In this document: positions 36,731 to 45,325 of the stretch, piece after piece
How the letters are laid out: every line of letters begins with the position of its first letter
How positions within the stretch are numbered: the first letter of the stretch is position 1
Origin: Clostridiaceae bacterium
Lineage (GTDB): Bacteria; Bacillota; Clostridia; Oscillospirales; Acutalibacteraceae
DNA: 64,000 nucleotides
Direction: 5' to 3'
Assembly: GCA_016280595.1 (NCBI GenBank)
Contig: JAEEHB010000015.1
Span: 19,244-83,243, forward strand
The notes under the pieces: generated by a model
Told to the model about the DNA's origin: nothing
Seen by the model: only the letters and a program-made list of their open reading frames with translations
Databases searched by the model: none
Position numbers and translations under genes: made by a program

Positions 36731-37213
36731 ATGAATTTTAAAGAAAAATGGCAAAGCTGGATCAATTCGACCGATGACGGCTACGTAAACGCCGACGAGG
36801 AAGAATATGATGAAGAGTTTGATTTCAGCCCCAATGCTGCCGAAGAGCCCGCACAGCCCGCAAAGTCTTCTCCCTTCCACAGCAGACAGGACAGATCAAA
36901 TGTCGTAAGTATCAACGGCCCCAAAGCCGCTGCTTCCACAAAGCCGAAGGTAGTTTTCCAGCAGATTGACAGTTTCGATGATGTTACCAAGGTAGCGGAC
37001 ATTCTCAAAGAGAAGAGAATCGTTGTGCTTAACCTTGAAACCTGCCCTCTGTCCGATGCGCAGAGAATCATCGACGTGCTTTACGGTGTATCATACGCCA
37101 ATGACGGCGATTTCAAAAAGGTTGCCGGCAGAGCATATATCATTACTCCCAACAACGTTCCTGTTACCGGTGAACTCGGCGAAACCTTCACCGGCGCAGA
37201 TGCAGAATTTTAA
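36731..37213 (+). CDS. sepF: Cell division protein SepF
   Basis: SepF ties FtsZ filaments to the membrane and shapes the ring at division. The 160 residues have a short N-terminal helix (NFKEKWQSWI) that is the likely membrane anchor, then an acidic stretch. The family core begins FQQIDSFDDVTKVADILKEKRIVVLNLE and ends with AYIITPNNV. Its order after yggS and before divIVA matches the ylm cluster of Firmicutes. It starts at ATG 36731 with AAGGAGGAC upstream. Confidence 0.95.
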   Translation: MNFKEKWQSWINSTDDGYVNADEEEYDEEFDFSPNAAEEPAQPAKSSPFHSRQDRSNVVSINGPKAAASTKPKVVFQQIDSFDDVTKVADILKEKRIVVLNLETCPLSDAQRIIDVLYGVSYANDGDFKKVAGRAYIITPNNVPVTGELGETFTGADAEF

Positions 37214-37236
37214 TTCAGAGAGGTCAGGTGTCTAAT

Positions 37237-38457
37237 ATGATCAGACCCGAACAGATTGCCAACGCGAAATTCACACCCGTAAGCGCAGGCACTTACAGCG
37301 CGGAAGAGGTTGACGCTTTTCTTGCAACGGTAGCCGAGGCTTATGCGGCCATGCAGAATCAGAACAGTTCCCTCATCAAAAAGATCAGTATCCTTGCCGA
37401 AAAGGTAGAGGAATACCGCAAGAATGAGGACGCTATCAAAAACGCACTGCTTGACGCTCACAAAATGGCTGAGAGCGTTAACAAAGAAGCGAGCGAAAAA
37501 GCAAACGCCGTTCTTACCGATGCTCAGGCGAAGGCCAAGGAGATTTCCGACAATGCTTCAAAGCACGCGGACGAACTTGCCAATGCCGCGCGCACACAGG
37601 CGGGCGATATCGTCAACAACGCAAGGACCGCTGTCGCTTCCCTCACCGAAAGAGCAGAGAAAGAAGCAGCCGGCAAGGTTGCCGCCGCTCAGGCTCAGGC
37701 AGAGGAGATAGTAGGCGAGAGCAGAGCAAAGTATGAGTTCTACACCTCCGAACTTGAAAAAATCAAGGAAGAGATGAACCGCTTCAAAGCGATGGTGGAA
37801 AAACTCTGCAGCGATAACAACATTGATTTCAGCACCGTTATTCCCGCCGTTACAGCGGTAGAGCGCTCTGTTGAAAAGGTTGATGAGTTCGTTGCTCAGG
37901 AATTCGCTCCTGCAGCCGAAGAAAAGCCCGAAGAGATTCCCGCCGAGCCCGAAATAATTGAAGAGGTTATTGAAGAGCCCGCAGAGGAAATCGCAGAGCC
38001 CGCTCCCCAGGCAATCGCCGAGGAAGAAGCGGACGAAGAAGACGATGACGCCGATGAAGGAGCATCCCTTCCTCCCGTAGAAATCACGAGCGCGGAAGAT
38101 GAAGATGACGGTCTTAAAATTCCCGTTAAAGCCGACAGCGCGGATAAACCGGATGACGACGACGACCTCTTCGCTCTCTTTGACGAAGAGCCCGCAGGCA
38201 AGTTTGATTTTGCCTCCGATATAGACAATATTCTTCCCGACATCCCCGTAAGCGCTCCCGCAGCCGCTCCTGCAGCTGATTCATCCGATTTCGATTTCTC
38301 GGGTTTTGATGATTCACCCGCTCAGGCTGACGATGATGACGATTTCGAAAAGAAAATCAGCGAGAGCATAGGCGTTCTTGATGATGATTCCGCTTCAGGC
38401 GCCGATGACGGCGATGACGACATCACTTCACTGTTTGACAGCCTTTTTGATGATTGA
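37237..38457 (+). CDS. divIVA: DivIVA domain protein with long acidic tail
   Basis: DivIVA recognises curved membrane at poles and septa and recruits partners. The N-terminal DivIVA domain starts MIRPEQIANAKFTPV and contains YSAEEVDAFLATV. A long coiled coil extends to about residue 190 and is rich in alanine heptads. The last ~190 residues are strongly acidic (runs of DD/EE with Pro/Ala), and are much longer than in typical DivIVA. I start at ATG 37237, where the family motif begins, after AGGTG; a GTG at 37228 would add three residues. Length is 406. Confidence 0.9.
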   Translation: MIRPEQIANAKFTPVSAGTYSAEEVDAFLATVAEAYAAMQNQNSSLIKKISILAEKVEEYRKNEDAIKNALLDAHKMAESVNKEASEKANAVLTDAQAKAKEISDNASKHADELANAARTQAGDIVNNARTAVASLTERAEKEAAGKVAAAQAQAEEIVGESRAKYEFYTSELEKIKEEMNRFKAMVEKLCSDNNIDFSTVIPAVTAVERSVEKVDEFVAQEFAPAAEEKPEEIPAEPEIIEEVIEEPAEEIAEPAPQAIAEEEADEEDDDADEGASLPPVEITSAEDEDDGLKIPVKADSADKPDDDDDLFALFDEEPAGKFDFASDIDNILPDIPVSAPAAAPAADSSDFDFSGFDDSPAQADDDDDFEKKISESIGVLDDDSASGADDGDDDITSLFDSLFDD

Positions 38458-38462
38458 TTGAT

Positions 38463-38975
38463 ATGTTTCAGACAGTTTCTCTGATTATTATTGCTTTGCT
38501 TGTCGGTCTTGACAGGGCAAGCAAAATAATTGCGACCGGCGCATTAAAGGGCGGCGAAGGTAAAGAGTTTCTTTTCGGCCTTTTCAGGCTCAGGTATGCG
38601 GAAAATACGGGAGCCGCTTTCAGTTCCTTTTCCGATAATACCGCCTTGCTTTCGGTGTTCACGGTGCTCGTACTTGTTCTCTGCTTTTTTGTTCTCCTGA
38701 GCAGAAAAACAAAATCCCTGTTTGCATCAGCCTGTCTCATCCTGATTATCGCGGGCGGCACGGGCAATGTGATTGACAGGATTGCTAAGGGCTTCGTGGT
38801 TGATTTCATTGAGCCGCTGTTTATGAATTTTGCAGTGTTCAATGTTGCCGATATATTTGTTACCGTCGGCGCCGCGCTTCTGATTGTCTATGAAATCAGA
38901 GAACTGATTCTGGAAAAGAAACATGGTAAAACCGATCCTGCCGAAGGCGGGAAAGGCGAAACGGAAAATGATTGA
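38463..38975 (+). CDS. lspA: Lipoprotein signal peptidase
   Basis: LspA cuts lipoprotein signal peptides in the membrane. The 170-residue product has four hydrophobic helices. It shows VGLDRASKIIA, LRYAENTGAAFS, and GGTGNVIDRIAKGFVVDFIE followed by FNVADIFV, whose two Asp residues form the catalytic pair. The start is at ATG 38463, five bases after the divIVA stop, with no clear ribosome site; a TTG at 38454 is possible. Coupled translation with divIVA is likely. Neighbours are divIVA and an RluD-type gene, the order often seen in Clostridia. Confidence 0.93.
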   Translation: MFQTVSLIIIALLVGLDRASKIIATGALKGGEGKEFLFGLFRLRYAENTGAAFSSFSDNTALLSVFTVLVLVLCFFVLLSRKTKSLFASACLILIIAGGTGNVIDRIAKGFVVDFIEPLFMNFAVFNVADIFVTVGAALLIVYEIRELILEKKHGKTDPAEGGKGETEND

Positions 38976-39918
38976 AAAGATTACTTCGTTTGAATACAAC
39001 GAACCTTTGTCCATAAAAATAGACGGAGACATGGCGCAGGAAAGGGCAGACAAAATCCTTTCCTGCGTACTTGAAGGTTATTCCAGGTCATTCATCCAGA
39101 GCCTGTTTTCGGATTCGCTCGTACATTGCTCGGGCAAATGTATCACCAAGAGTTACAGGCCCAAAGCAGGAGATGTAATCGAATTCACGGTGAAGGAGCC
39201 CGAAGAGATTTCTCTTGAAAAAGAGAATATCCCGCTTGACATTGTCTATGAGGATGAATGTATGCTTGTTGTCAACAAGCAGAAGGGCCTCGTTGTTCAT
39301 CCGGCTCCCGGCCACACATCCGGCACTCTTGTCAACGCTCTGCTTTACCACTGCGACGGCAAACTGTCGGGTATCAACGGAGCTGTAAGGCCCGGAATAG
39401 TACACAGAATTGACAAAGACACGAGCGGTCTTCTGCTCGTTGCAAAAAACGATGCCGCTCATCTCTCACTGTCGGAGCAGATAAGGGAGCACACATTCCA
39501 CAGGGAATACAGGACTGTCGTTCACGGCACCTTTAAGGATGCCGCAGGCACGGTAAATGCTCCCATAGGCAGAAGCACTGCCGACAGAAAAAAGATGTGC
39601 GTCACCGATAAAAACTCAAAAAGCGCTGTTACACATTATGAAGTTCTGCAGACATTCGATAAGTTTTCTTATCTTAAATGTGTGCTTGAAACAGGCAGAA
39701 CTCATCAGATAAGAGTGCACATGGCTTATTTAGGCCATCCCGTTGCAGGCGACCCGGTTTACGGCCCCAAAAACGGAGTTGACCTGGGCGGTCAGTGCCT
39801 CCACGCGGCAGTGCTCGAATTTGATCACCCTTTATCGGGAGAGAGAATAAGACTCGAAGCGCCCCTGCCGGACTGGTTTGAGGCGTTTTTAACTAAAATC
39901 GAACACACGAGAGGATAA
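38968..39918 (+). CDS. rluD: RluA/RluD-family pseudouridine synthase
   Basis: This enzyme makes pseudouridines in 23S rRNA. The 316-residue product has an N-terminal S4 domain (ERADKILSCVLEGYSRSFIQ). The catalytic HRIDKDTSGLLLVAK follows, with Asp as nucleophile, and GRTHQIRVHMAYLGHPVAGDPVYG. The start is ATG 38968, which overlaps lspA by eight bases; longer readings lie in lspA. The lspA-rluD pair is conserved in Firmicutes. The exact target sites are inferred from the family. Confidence 0.95.
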   Translation: MIEKITSFEYNEPLSIKIDGDMAQERADKILSCVLEGYSRSFIQSLFSDSLVHCSGKCITKSYRPKAGDVIEFTVKEPEEISLEKENIPLDIVYEDECMLVVNKQKGLVVHPAPGHTSGTLVNALLYHCDGKLSGINGAVRPGIVHRIDKDTSGLLLVAKNDAAHLSLSEQIREHTFHREYRTVVHGTFKDAAGTVNAPIGRSTADRKKMCVTDKNSKSAVTHYEVLQTFDKFSYLKCVLETGRTHQIRVHMAYLGHPVAGDPVYGPKNGVDLGGQCLHAAVLEFDHPLSGERIRLEAPLPDWFEAFLTKIEHTRG

Positions 39919-39928
39919 ACAGCAGTAA

Positions 39929-40762
39929 ATGGAAACAGAATCCTTACTGGGCAACTGGCTCGTGACATCGGATATAGACGGCACGCTCAATAATAAAAAG
40001 AGAGAACTTCCGCGCAGAAATCTTGAAGCCATCACGGAATTCGTGAAAAAAGGCGGAAAGTTCACTCTCGCGTCAAGCCGCAGTCCGCAGTCCATGCGCC
40101 GTCACTATGAAAAACTGCCCATAGACATCCCCGCCGTGGTTATTAACGGCGCGGGAATATATGATTACACCAAAGAGGAAATGATTTATTTCAGCCCCTT
40201 GAGCCAGAAGGCTATGGAGGACCTCTGCGCAGTCGCGAAGAAGTACCCGACCATAGACGAGGTTGTTGTAACAAAAGACGACCTTTTTATTTCCGGGCTC
40301 GGCCTGTGGGGTATGATTTATGTCATAGCCGATAAACTCGACCACAAGATAATCCATAAGATTAAAGATGTGCCCAAAGAAAACTGGGGCAAGGTTATCT
40401 TTTCGGGCCCTCCGTGGAGAGTCAGAAATGTAAAGAAACGCCTTGAAAAGATTCCCGACGCCGACTTTATAGTCGTGCCCACATCCATAGTCAGTTTCGA
40501 GGTGCTCGCCAAAGGGACTCACAAGGGTTCGGCGGTGCTCCGCCTTGCGGCAATGCTCGGTATAGACCCCGACCATACCGCTGCGATAGGCGATTACTAT
40601 AATGACTATGAAATGCTTACACACGTCGGCATAGCAGCCTGCTGCGGGCAGGCGCCCAGGGCAATAAAGGATATCTGCGAATATGTCACCTGCCACTGTA
40701 ATATCGGCGCGGTTGCGGATTTCCTCGATTATTTCGAAAGAAAACTTAAGCAAAACAGTTAA
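39929..40762 (+). CDS. HAD-IIB (Cof-type) hydrolase
   Basis: This 277-residue phosphatase of the HAD superfamily has the nucleophile motif DIDGTLNN near residue 16 and a Cof-type cap. It has GDYYNDYEMLTHVGIAACCG (motif IV) and SSRSPQSMRRH, typical of sugar-phosphate or flavin-phosphate phosphatases. The substrate cannot be told from the sequence. It lies between rluD and the transketolase pair, eleven bases after rluD. Confidence 0.9.
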   Translation: METESLLGNWLVTSDIDGTLNNKKRELPRRNLEAITEFVKKGGKFTLASSRSPQSMRRHYEKLPIDIPAVVINGAGIYDYTKEEMIYFSPLSQKAMEDLCAVAKKYPTIDEVVVTKDDLFISGLGLWGMIYVIADKLDHKIIHKIKDVPKENWGKVIFSGPPWRVRNVKKRLEKIPDADFIVVPTSIVSFEVLAKGTHKGSAVLRLAAMLGIDPDHTAAIGDYYNDYEMLTHVGIAACCGQAPRAIKDICEYVTCHCNIGAVADFLDYFERKLKQNS

Positions 40763-40793
40763 CACTTCAAATATAAACGGGAGGTGAACTGCA

Positions 40794-41636
40794 ATGGATG
40801 CAGTTATAAGAAAACAGTTAAAAATCACCGCATGCAAAGCAAGAATGGGTATTGTTGAAGGAGTTTACAATGCCAAATCCGGTCACCCGGGCGGCTCTCT
40901 TTCCTGTGTGGACATCATTACCTATCTCTACTTCAACCACATGAATGTCGATCCTCTTGATCCCCGTAACGAGAACAGAGACAGGTTCGTTCTTTCAAAA
41001 GGTCACGCCGCCCCCGCTCTCTACTCCGTGCTTGCTCTCAAGGGCTTTTTCCCCGCAGAGTGGATAAAGACTCTCAGAAAGAGCGATTCAAACCTTCAGG
41101 GTCACCCGAGCATCAAATACACCCCCGGTGTTGATATGTGCACAGGCTCACTCGGTCAGGGCATATCCGCCGCCTGCGGTATGGCTCTGGGCGCAAAACT
41201 TGCAAAGAAAGACTTCAGAGTATATACAATCCTCGGTGACGGCGAAATTCAGGAAGGTCAGGTCTGGGAGGCGGCTATGTATGCCTCCGCCAAAGCGCTT
41301 GACAATCTTGTTGCTGTTGTTGACAATAACAATCTCCAGATTGACGGCACCGTTACCGAAGTCAATTCACCTTACCCGATAGTAGAAAAATTCAAGGCGT
41401 TCGGCTGGAATGTTATTGAGATTGACGCCCACTCGTTTGACGAGATTGACGCCGCTTTCAATTCCGCGCGAGAATTCAAGGGCAAGCCCACCTGCATAGT
41501 TGCCAAGTCAATCAAGGGCAAAGGCGTTTCCTATATGGAAAATATGGTTAACTGGCACGGCGTTGCTCCCAACCAGGAGCAGTATGAGCAGGCTATGAGC
41601 GAACTCAATGCCGCGCTTGCCGAACTTGAAGCATAA
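40794..41636 (+). CDS. Transketolase, N-terminal (thiamine-diphosphate) subunit
   Basis: This is the N-terminal half of a split transketolase, common in Clostridia and Archaea. The 280-residue product has KSGHPGGSLSCVDIITYLY, with the residues contacting the cofactor. GDGEIQEGQVWEAAMYASAKALDNLV...DNNNLQIDG follows, the thiamine diphosphate/Mg motif. It moves two-carbon units in the non-oxidative pentose phosphate pathway. The start ATG has GGGAGGTGAAC. Its partner begins 87 bases downstream. Confidence 0.95.
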   Translation: MDAVIRKQLKITACKARMGIVEGVYNAKSGHPGGSLSCVDIITYLYFNHMNVDPLDPRNENRDRFVLSKGHAAPALYSVLALKGFFPAEWIKTLRKSDSNLQGHPSIKYTPGVDMCTGSLGQGISAACGMALGAKLAKKDFRVYTILGDGEIQEGQVWEAAMYASAKALDNLVAVVDNNNLQIDGTVTEVNSPYPIVEKFKAFGWNVIEIDAHSFDEIDAAFNSAREFKGKPTCIVAKSIKGKGVSYMENMVNWHGVAPNQEQYEQAMSELNAALAELEA

Positions 41637-41671
41637 AATACAACATCATTTTCTTACTATAACCAATATCA

Positions 41672-41704
41672 TTGCCGGGCGGTAATAGTCCGCTTGCCGG
41701 CAAG
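41672..41704 (+). other. Hairpin between the two transketolase genes
   Basis: CCGG-GCGG (41675-41682) and CCGC-tt-GCCGG (41690-41700) can fold into an interrupted stem in the 86-base spacer, ahead of the tktC ribosome site. It lacks a T tract, so it is not a terminator. It may protect or split the message (inference). Confidence 0.4.
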
Positions 41705-41722
41705 GGAAAGACAGGTGTAATT

Positions 41723-42673
41723 ATGGCTGATATAATCAAAACCGCAACCCGCGATGCTTACGGAAAGGCACTTGTGGAACTCGGCGCGGTAAATGACAAA
41801 GTGGTTGTTCTCGACGCAGATCTTGCGGCAGCCACTAAAACAGGAATGTTCAAAAAAGCATATCCGGACAGATTCATTGATTCCGGTATCTGCGAAAGCA
41901 ATATGATGGGCGTTGCCGCAGGCCTCGCCACCACGGGCTTCACCGTATTCGCGAGCACCTTTGCTATGTTTGCCGCGGGCAGAGCCTTCGAGCAGGTGAG
42001 AAACTCAATCGGCTACCCTCATCTCAATGTTAAAATCGGTGCCACTCACGCGGGTATCTCCGTAGGCGAAGACGGCGCGAGCCATCAGTGCTGTGAAGAT
42101 ATAGGCCTTATGAGGACTATCCCGGGCATGACCATTATCAACCCCGCGGATGCCGTTGAAGCAAGAGCGGCTGTTCTTGCGGCGGCGGATTATGAGGGCC
42201 CCGTATATATGAGATTCGGCAGACTCGCCGTTCCCTGTGTATTTGATGAAAACTACAAGTTCGAATGGGGCAAAGCAGTTGTTCTGCGCGAGGGCAAGGA
42301 TGTAACCATCTGCGCCACAGGTCTTATGGTAAATGAAGCAATCGAAGCGGCTAAGGCTCTTGCCGACGAAGGCATTGACGCCGAAGTTATCAACGTGCAT
42401 ACAATCAAGCCCCTTGACGCTCAGACAATACTCGCTTCCGCGGCAAAGACCGGCTGCATCGTAACTGCCGAAGAGCATAATATAATCGGCGGTCTCGGCA
42501 GCGCGGTATGTGAAGCGGCCTGCGAGAGCGGCGCTCCCGTTCCCGTTGTGAGAGTGGGCGTAAATGATATATTCGGCAAATCCGGCCCTGCTGTAGAACT
42601 TCTTCATATCTACGGACTTGATGCCGCGAATATCGCCGCGAAAGCAAAAGCGGCCATTTCTCTCAAAAAATAA
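41723..42673 (+). CDS. Transketolase, C-terminal subunit
   Basis: This is the C-terminal half, carrying the pyrimidine-binding and C-terminal domains. The 316-residue product has VVVLDADLAAATKTG, SGICESNMMGVAAGLATTG and FASTFAMFAAGRAFEQVRN. It also shows HAGISVGEDGASHQCCEDIGLMRTI, all typical of transketolase 2/dihydroxyacetone synthase-type subunits. The start is ATG 41723 (after ACAGGTG). It requires the N-terminal subunit for activity. Confidence 0.95.
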   Translation: MADIIKTATRDAYGKALVELGAVNDKVVVLDADLAAATKTGMFKKAYPDRFIDSGICESNMMGVAAGLATTGFTVFASTFAMFAAGRAFEQVRNSIGYPHLNVKIGATHAGISVGEDGASHQCCEDIGLMRTIPGMTIINPADAVEARAAVLAAADYEGPVYMRFGRLAVPCVFDENYKFEWGKAVVLREGKDVTICATGLMVNEAIEAAKALADEGIDAEVINVHTIKPLDAQTILASAAKTGCIVTAEEHNIIGGLGSAVCEAACESGAPVPVVRVGVNDIFGKSGPAVELLHIYGLDAANIAAKAKAAISLKK

Positions 42674-42681
42674 GGTCTGTT

Positions 42682-43260
42682 ATGAGTAACGAAGTTATAC
42701 TTAAAAAAACTCTGTTCGGCGGCTTCAAAAAAGGCGATGTGCTCGATTACATCGAAAAGCTTCAGCAGGAAAATGTTGAACTGAAAGCCGGTGCCGGCGA
42801 AAAAGAGAATATACTCGCTTCTCTCGAAGAGGCATATAATACATGCTCCGCCCTCAAAGAGGAAAAAGCGGCTCTTGAAAAGGCAAAAGAAGAACTGCTT
42901 GCCAAAGCGGATGAACTTGCCGCCGCTAATGAACAGCTCAGAGAGGCACTCGCAAAAGCGGAGAATTTCCGCGATTACGCCCCTTCGGAAGAAAAAGGCA
43001 AAGCTGTAATCAGAGACGCCGTGAAATATGCGGACAGTCTCGTTGACGCCGCAAAGCAGGATGCCGCCGATGTACTCGTTGCCGCAAAGGCGCGCATTGA
43101 CTCGGCAGCAGAGAGTATTCTTCAGGCGCAGGAGAGGGCGAATACCGCGCGAAACAACCTAGATTATTCTCTTTCCTCCGTCGGTGAGAGCATAAAGGCG
43201 ATGCTTGACAGCCTCGCGGGCCTTACAGATGAACTTTCCGGAGACAATCCAAATGGCTGA
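42682..43260 (+). CDS. DivIVA-like coiled-coil protein
   Basis: This 192-residue protein has a short DivIVA-type N-terminus (LKKTLFGGFKKGDVLDYIEKLQQENVEL) followed by a long Ala/Glu-rich coiled coil. It is a second, smaller DivIVA-like protein besides the one at 37.2 kb. Such FGGFkKxDVxxYI proteins are widespread in Clostridia next to fumarase or transketolase genes, with no known function. It starts eight bases after the transketolase subunit. Confidence 0.8.
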   Translation: MSNEVILKKTLFGGFKKGDVLDYIEKLQQENVELKAGAGEKENILASLEEAYNTCSALKEEKAALEKAKEELLAKADELAAANEQLREALAKAENFRDYAPSEEKGKAVIRDAVKYADSLVDAAKQDAADVLVAAKARIDSAAESILQAQERANTARNNLDYSLSSVGESIKAMLDSLAGLTDELSGDNPNG

Positions 43261-43783
43261 ATACAACATTAACCTCAGTGAAATCAGAGAGCATATCCCG
43301 TATCTCAAAGCGGGGGACGCCGTTAAACTTACGGGCACGGTCTATACTTCAAGAGACGCCGCCCATAAGAAGATTTTTTCAATCCTTGACGAGGGCGGGG
43401 AGCTGCCCTACGACCTGAAAGATGCCTGCATCTATTTCGCGGGTCCCACTCCCACTCCGCCCGGTCTTCCGATAGGCAGCTGCGGCCCTACCACCTCCGG
43501 CAGGATGGATGTATATTCGCCCCGCCTTCTTGACCTCGGACTTGCCGCTATGATAGGCAAGGGAGGCAGGAGCAAAGAGGTGACCGATGCCATTGTCAGA
43601 AACGGTGCAATCTATTTCTGCGCAATCGGCGGCGCGGGCGCGCTCTATGCACGCAGCGTTGTTTCCTGTGAAGAAATCGCGTTCAAAGAACTCGGATGCG
43701 AAAGCGTTAAGAAACTTGAGATAAAAGATTTTCCCGTATATGTCGGAATCGACTGCCGGGGAAACAGTATTTACGGGGACTGA
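43253..43783 (+). CDS. Fumarate hydratase beta subunit (FumA C-terminal type), orphan
   Basis: This 176-residue protein matches the beta subunit (swivelling domain) of class I fumarase or L-tartrate dehydratase: GPTPTPPGLPIGSCGPTTSGRMD, MIGKGGRSKEVTDAI and ALYARSVV. The catalytic iron-sulfur cluster is on the alpha subunit, which is not beside it in this window. It may pair with an alpha elsewhere. The start is ATG 43253, overlapping the DivIVA-like gene. Confidence 0.88.
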   Translation: MAEYNINLSEIREHIPYLKAGDAVKLTGTVYTSRDAAHKKIFSILDEGGELPYDLKDACIYFAGPTPTPPGLPIGSCGPTTSGRMDVYSPRLLDLGLAAMIGKGGRSKEVTDAIVRNGAIYFCAIGGAGALYARSVVSCEEIAFKELGCESVKKLEIKDFPVYVGIDCRGNSIYGD

Positions 43784-43787
43784 TAAT

Positions 43788-44528
43788 ATGATTTTACTTG
43801 CCGCAAATCCCGTGCTTTCATTTGCCGCCATTATTCCGGCAGTTATTCTGCTTGTCAAAGTCTATAAGGCAGACAGGTTTGAAAAAGAACCTACGGGACT
43901 GCTTATTTCCCTTGTTATTCTCGGCATAATTTCAACCGCAATTGCCGTTGTGCTCGAAACAATCGGCTCCGCAATACTCGGGCTGATATTCACCGAAGGC
44001 AGCGTGATTTACAACTTCTTTATGTTCTTCGGTGTTGTTGCCGTTTCTGAGGAATGCTCAAAATACATTCTTCTGAAAAAGAAGACATGGAAATCGCCTC
44101 ATTTCAATTACAGGTTTGACGGCGTTGTTTACGCGGTTTTCGTTTCGCTCGGATTTGCGCTGTGGGAAAACATAGGTTATGTATCCGCTTACGGTCTCTC
44201 AGCCGCGTTTACAAGGGCAATTACCGCAGTGCCGGGTCACGCCTGTTTCGGTGTATTTATGGGCGCGTGGTACGGGCTCGCTAAAGCGTGTGAAAACAGC
44301 GGAAACCCTGTAGCATCCAAGAAAGCGAGAAATATGGCTCTGCTTGTCCCCATACTGCTTCACGGCACTTATGATTTTATGTGCTCACTCGGGTCATATC
44401 TGTTTTCAATTATCTTTATCGTATTCGTTGTCCTTATGTATATTCACGCCGTGCGCAAAGTCAAAACGCTCAGCAGAAACGATTACTACATACAGAATGA
44501 TTATGACCGCTTCGGTTACGGCGGATGA
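43788..44528 (+). CDS. prsW: PrsW-type intramembrane metalloprotease
   Basis: PrsW proteases start regulated proteolysis of anti-sigma factors in some bacteria. The 246-residue product has about eight membrane helices and the family motifs EECSKY, HACFGVFMGAWY and HGTYDF, which give the metal-binding Glu and His residues. No sigma/anti-sigma pair is nearby, so the substrate is unknown. The start is ATG 43788, four bases after the fumarase gene. A terminator follows. Confidence 0.87.
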   Translation: MILLAANPVLSFAAIIPAVILLVKVYKADRFEKEPTGLLISLVILGIISTAIAVVLETIGSAILGLIFTEGSVIYNFFMFFGVVAVSEECSKYILLKKKTWKSPHFNYRFDGVVYAVFVSLGFALWENIGYVSAYGLSAAFTRAITAVPGHACFGVFMGAWYGLAKACENSGNPVASKKARNMALLVPILLHGTYDFMCSLGSYLFSIIFIVFVVLMYIHAVRKVKTLSRNDYYIQNDYDRFGYGG

Positions 44529-44543
44529 TTCACAAAAAGAATA

Positions 44544-44579
44544 CAGCCGGGTTTCGTTTGAAACCCGGCTGATTTTTTT
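44544..44579. terminator. Terminator between convergent prsW and PHP gene
   Basis: A 12-bp perfect stem, CAGCCGGGTTTC (44544-44555) with GAAACCCGGCTG (44560-44571), has a 4-base loop and is followed by A and seven T. It is a strong terminator for prsW. A moderate A run on the left could also serve the minus-strand gene. Confidence 0.88.
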
Positions 44580-45324
44580 AATACAATATTTTTTTCAGAA
44601 TCGGCAGAAACTGATGTGTGTCAATATCCCGGAGCGTGTGCGCGTCCGTGCCGATGTTGAAGATTACGCCCGCCTCTTTGCCGATATTAAAGTATCTCCT
44701 GTGAAAGACGGGGTCGCCGAATATGGCGGGCACATTCAGTTCCCAGGTGATTTCCTTTTCATTGGCTTTCTCCATAATGTCGCCGATTTCATTGTCAGTA
44801 AACGCGGCTGTGACGCATCTGAAATCATCAAAGCAGTGAATGTATTTTGCCATAAACGGGTGAGCAAAAGCATCCGCTCTGCCGCTTTCAATCACTTTTT
44901 CCATAATCGCGAGCATATGTTCACAGTATGCTCTCGGAGTTTTTTCTGCGGGATGAACCCAGTATTTCTGATGAAAGTGATTTGTGGTGTAAAGCCTCCA
45001 GTCAATGGAATTGTCACACTCGGGGTCGTCTGCGAATTTTCCTATGTCATAGGAGGAAAGTTCCGCGCCTATGAGCACTTTCACAGGCGTGTCAATGTTT
45101 TTGATTTCTTCGTATATTATTTTTTTCTGATTTGCAACTTCGTTTTTCTCGTCGGGATAGTTGTGGTCGGTGAAAGCAATGATTTCGAGCCCTGCCTTTT
45201 CGGCTGCCTTTATCATATCTCCGGGCTTCATTTCCCGCTTTGCGCAGTGAGAAAAACGGGTGTGCATATGCGTGTTGTACCTTGCAAGTTCATCAAGGTC
45301 ATAAGTCTTTTCGTGCAGAAACAT
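44578..45324 (-). CDS. PHP domain phosphoesterase
   Basis: This 248-residue metal-dependent hydrolase has the PHP motifs in order: NTHMHTRFSHCAK (HxH), FTDHNYPDE, GAELSSYD, NHFHQ, FAHPFMAKY and NIGTDAHTL. It is similar to histidinol-phosphatase-type proteins, but no histidine genes are near, so the substrate is open. It is the last gene of a five-gene minus-strand unit and starts one base after the stop of tatD. Confidence 0.88.
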   Translation of the reverse strand: MFLHEKTYDLDELARYNTHMHTRFSHCAKREMKPGDMIKAAEKAGLEIIAFTDHNYPDEKNEVANQKKIIYEEIKNIDTPVKVLIGAELSSYDIGKFADDPECDNSIDWRLYTTNHFHQKYWVHPAEKTPRAYCEHMLAIMEKVIESGRADAFAHPFMAKYIHCFDDFRCVTAAFTDNEIGDIMEKANEKEITWELNVPAIFGDPVFHRRYFNIGKEAGVIFNIGTDAHTLRDIDTHQFLPILKKILY

Positions 45325-45325
45325 A

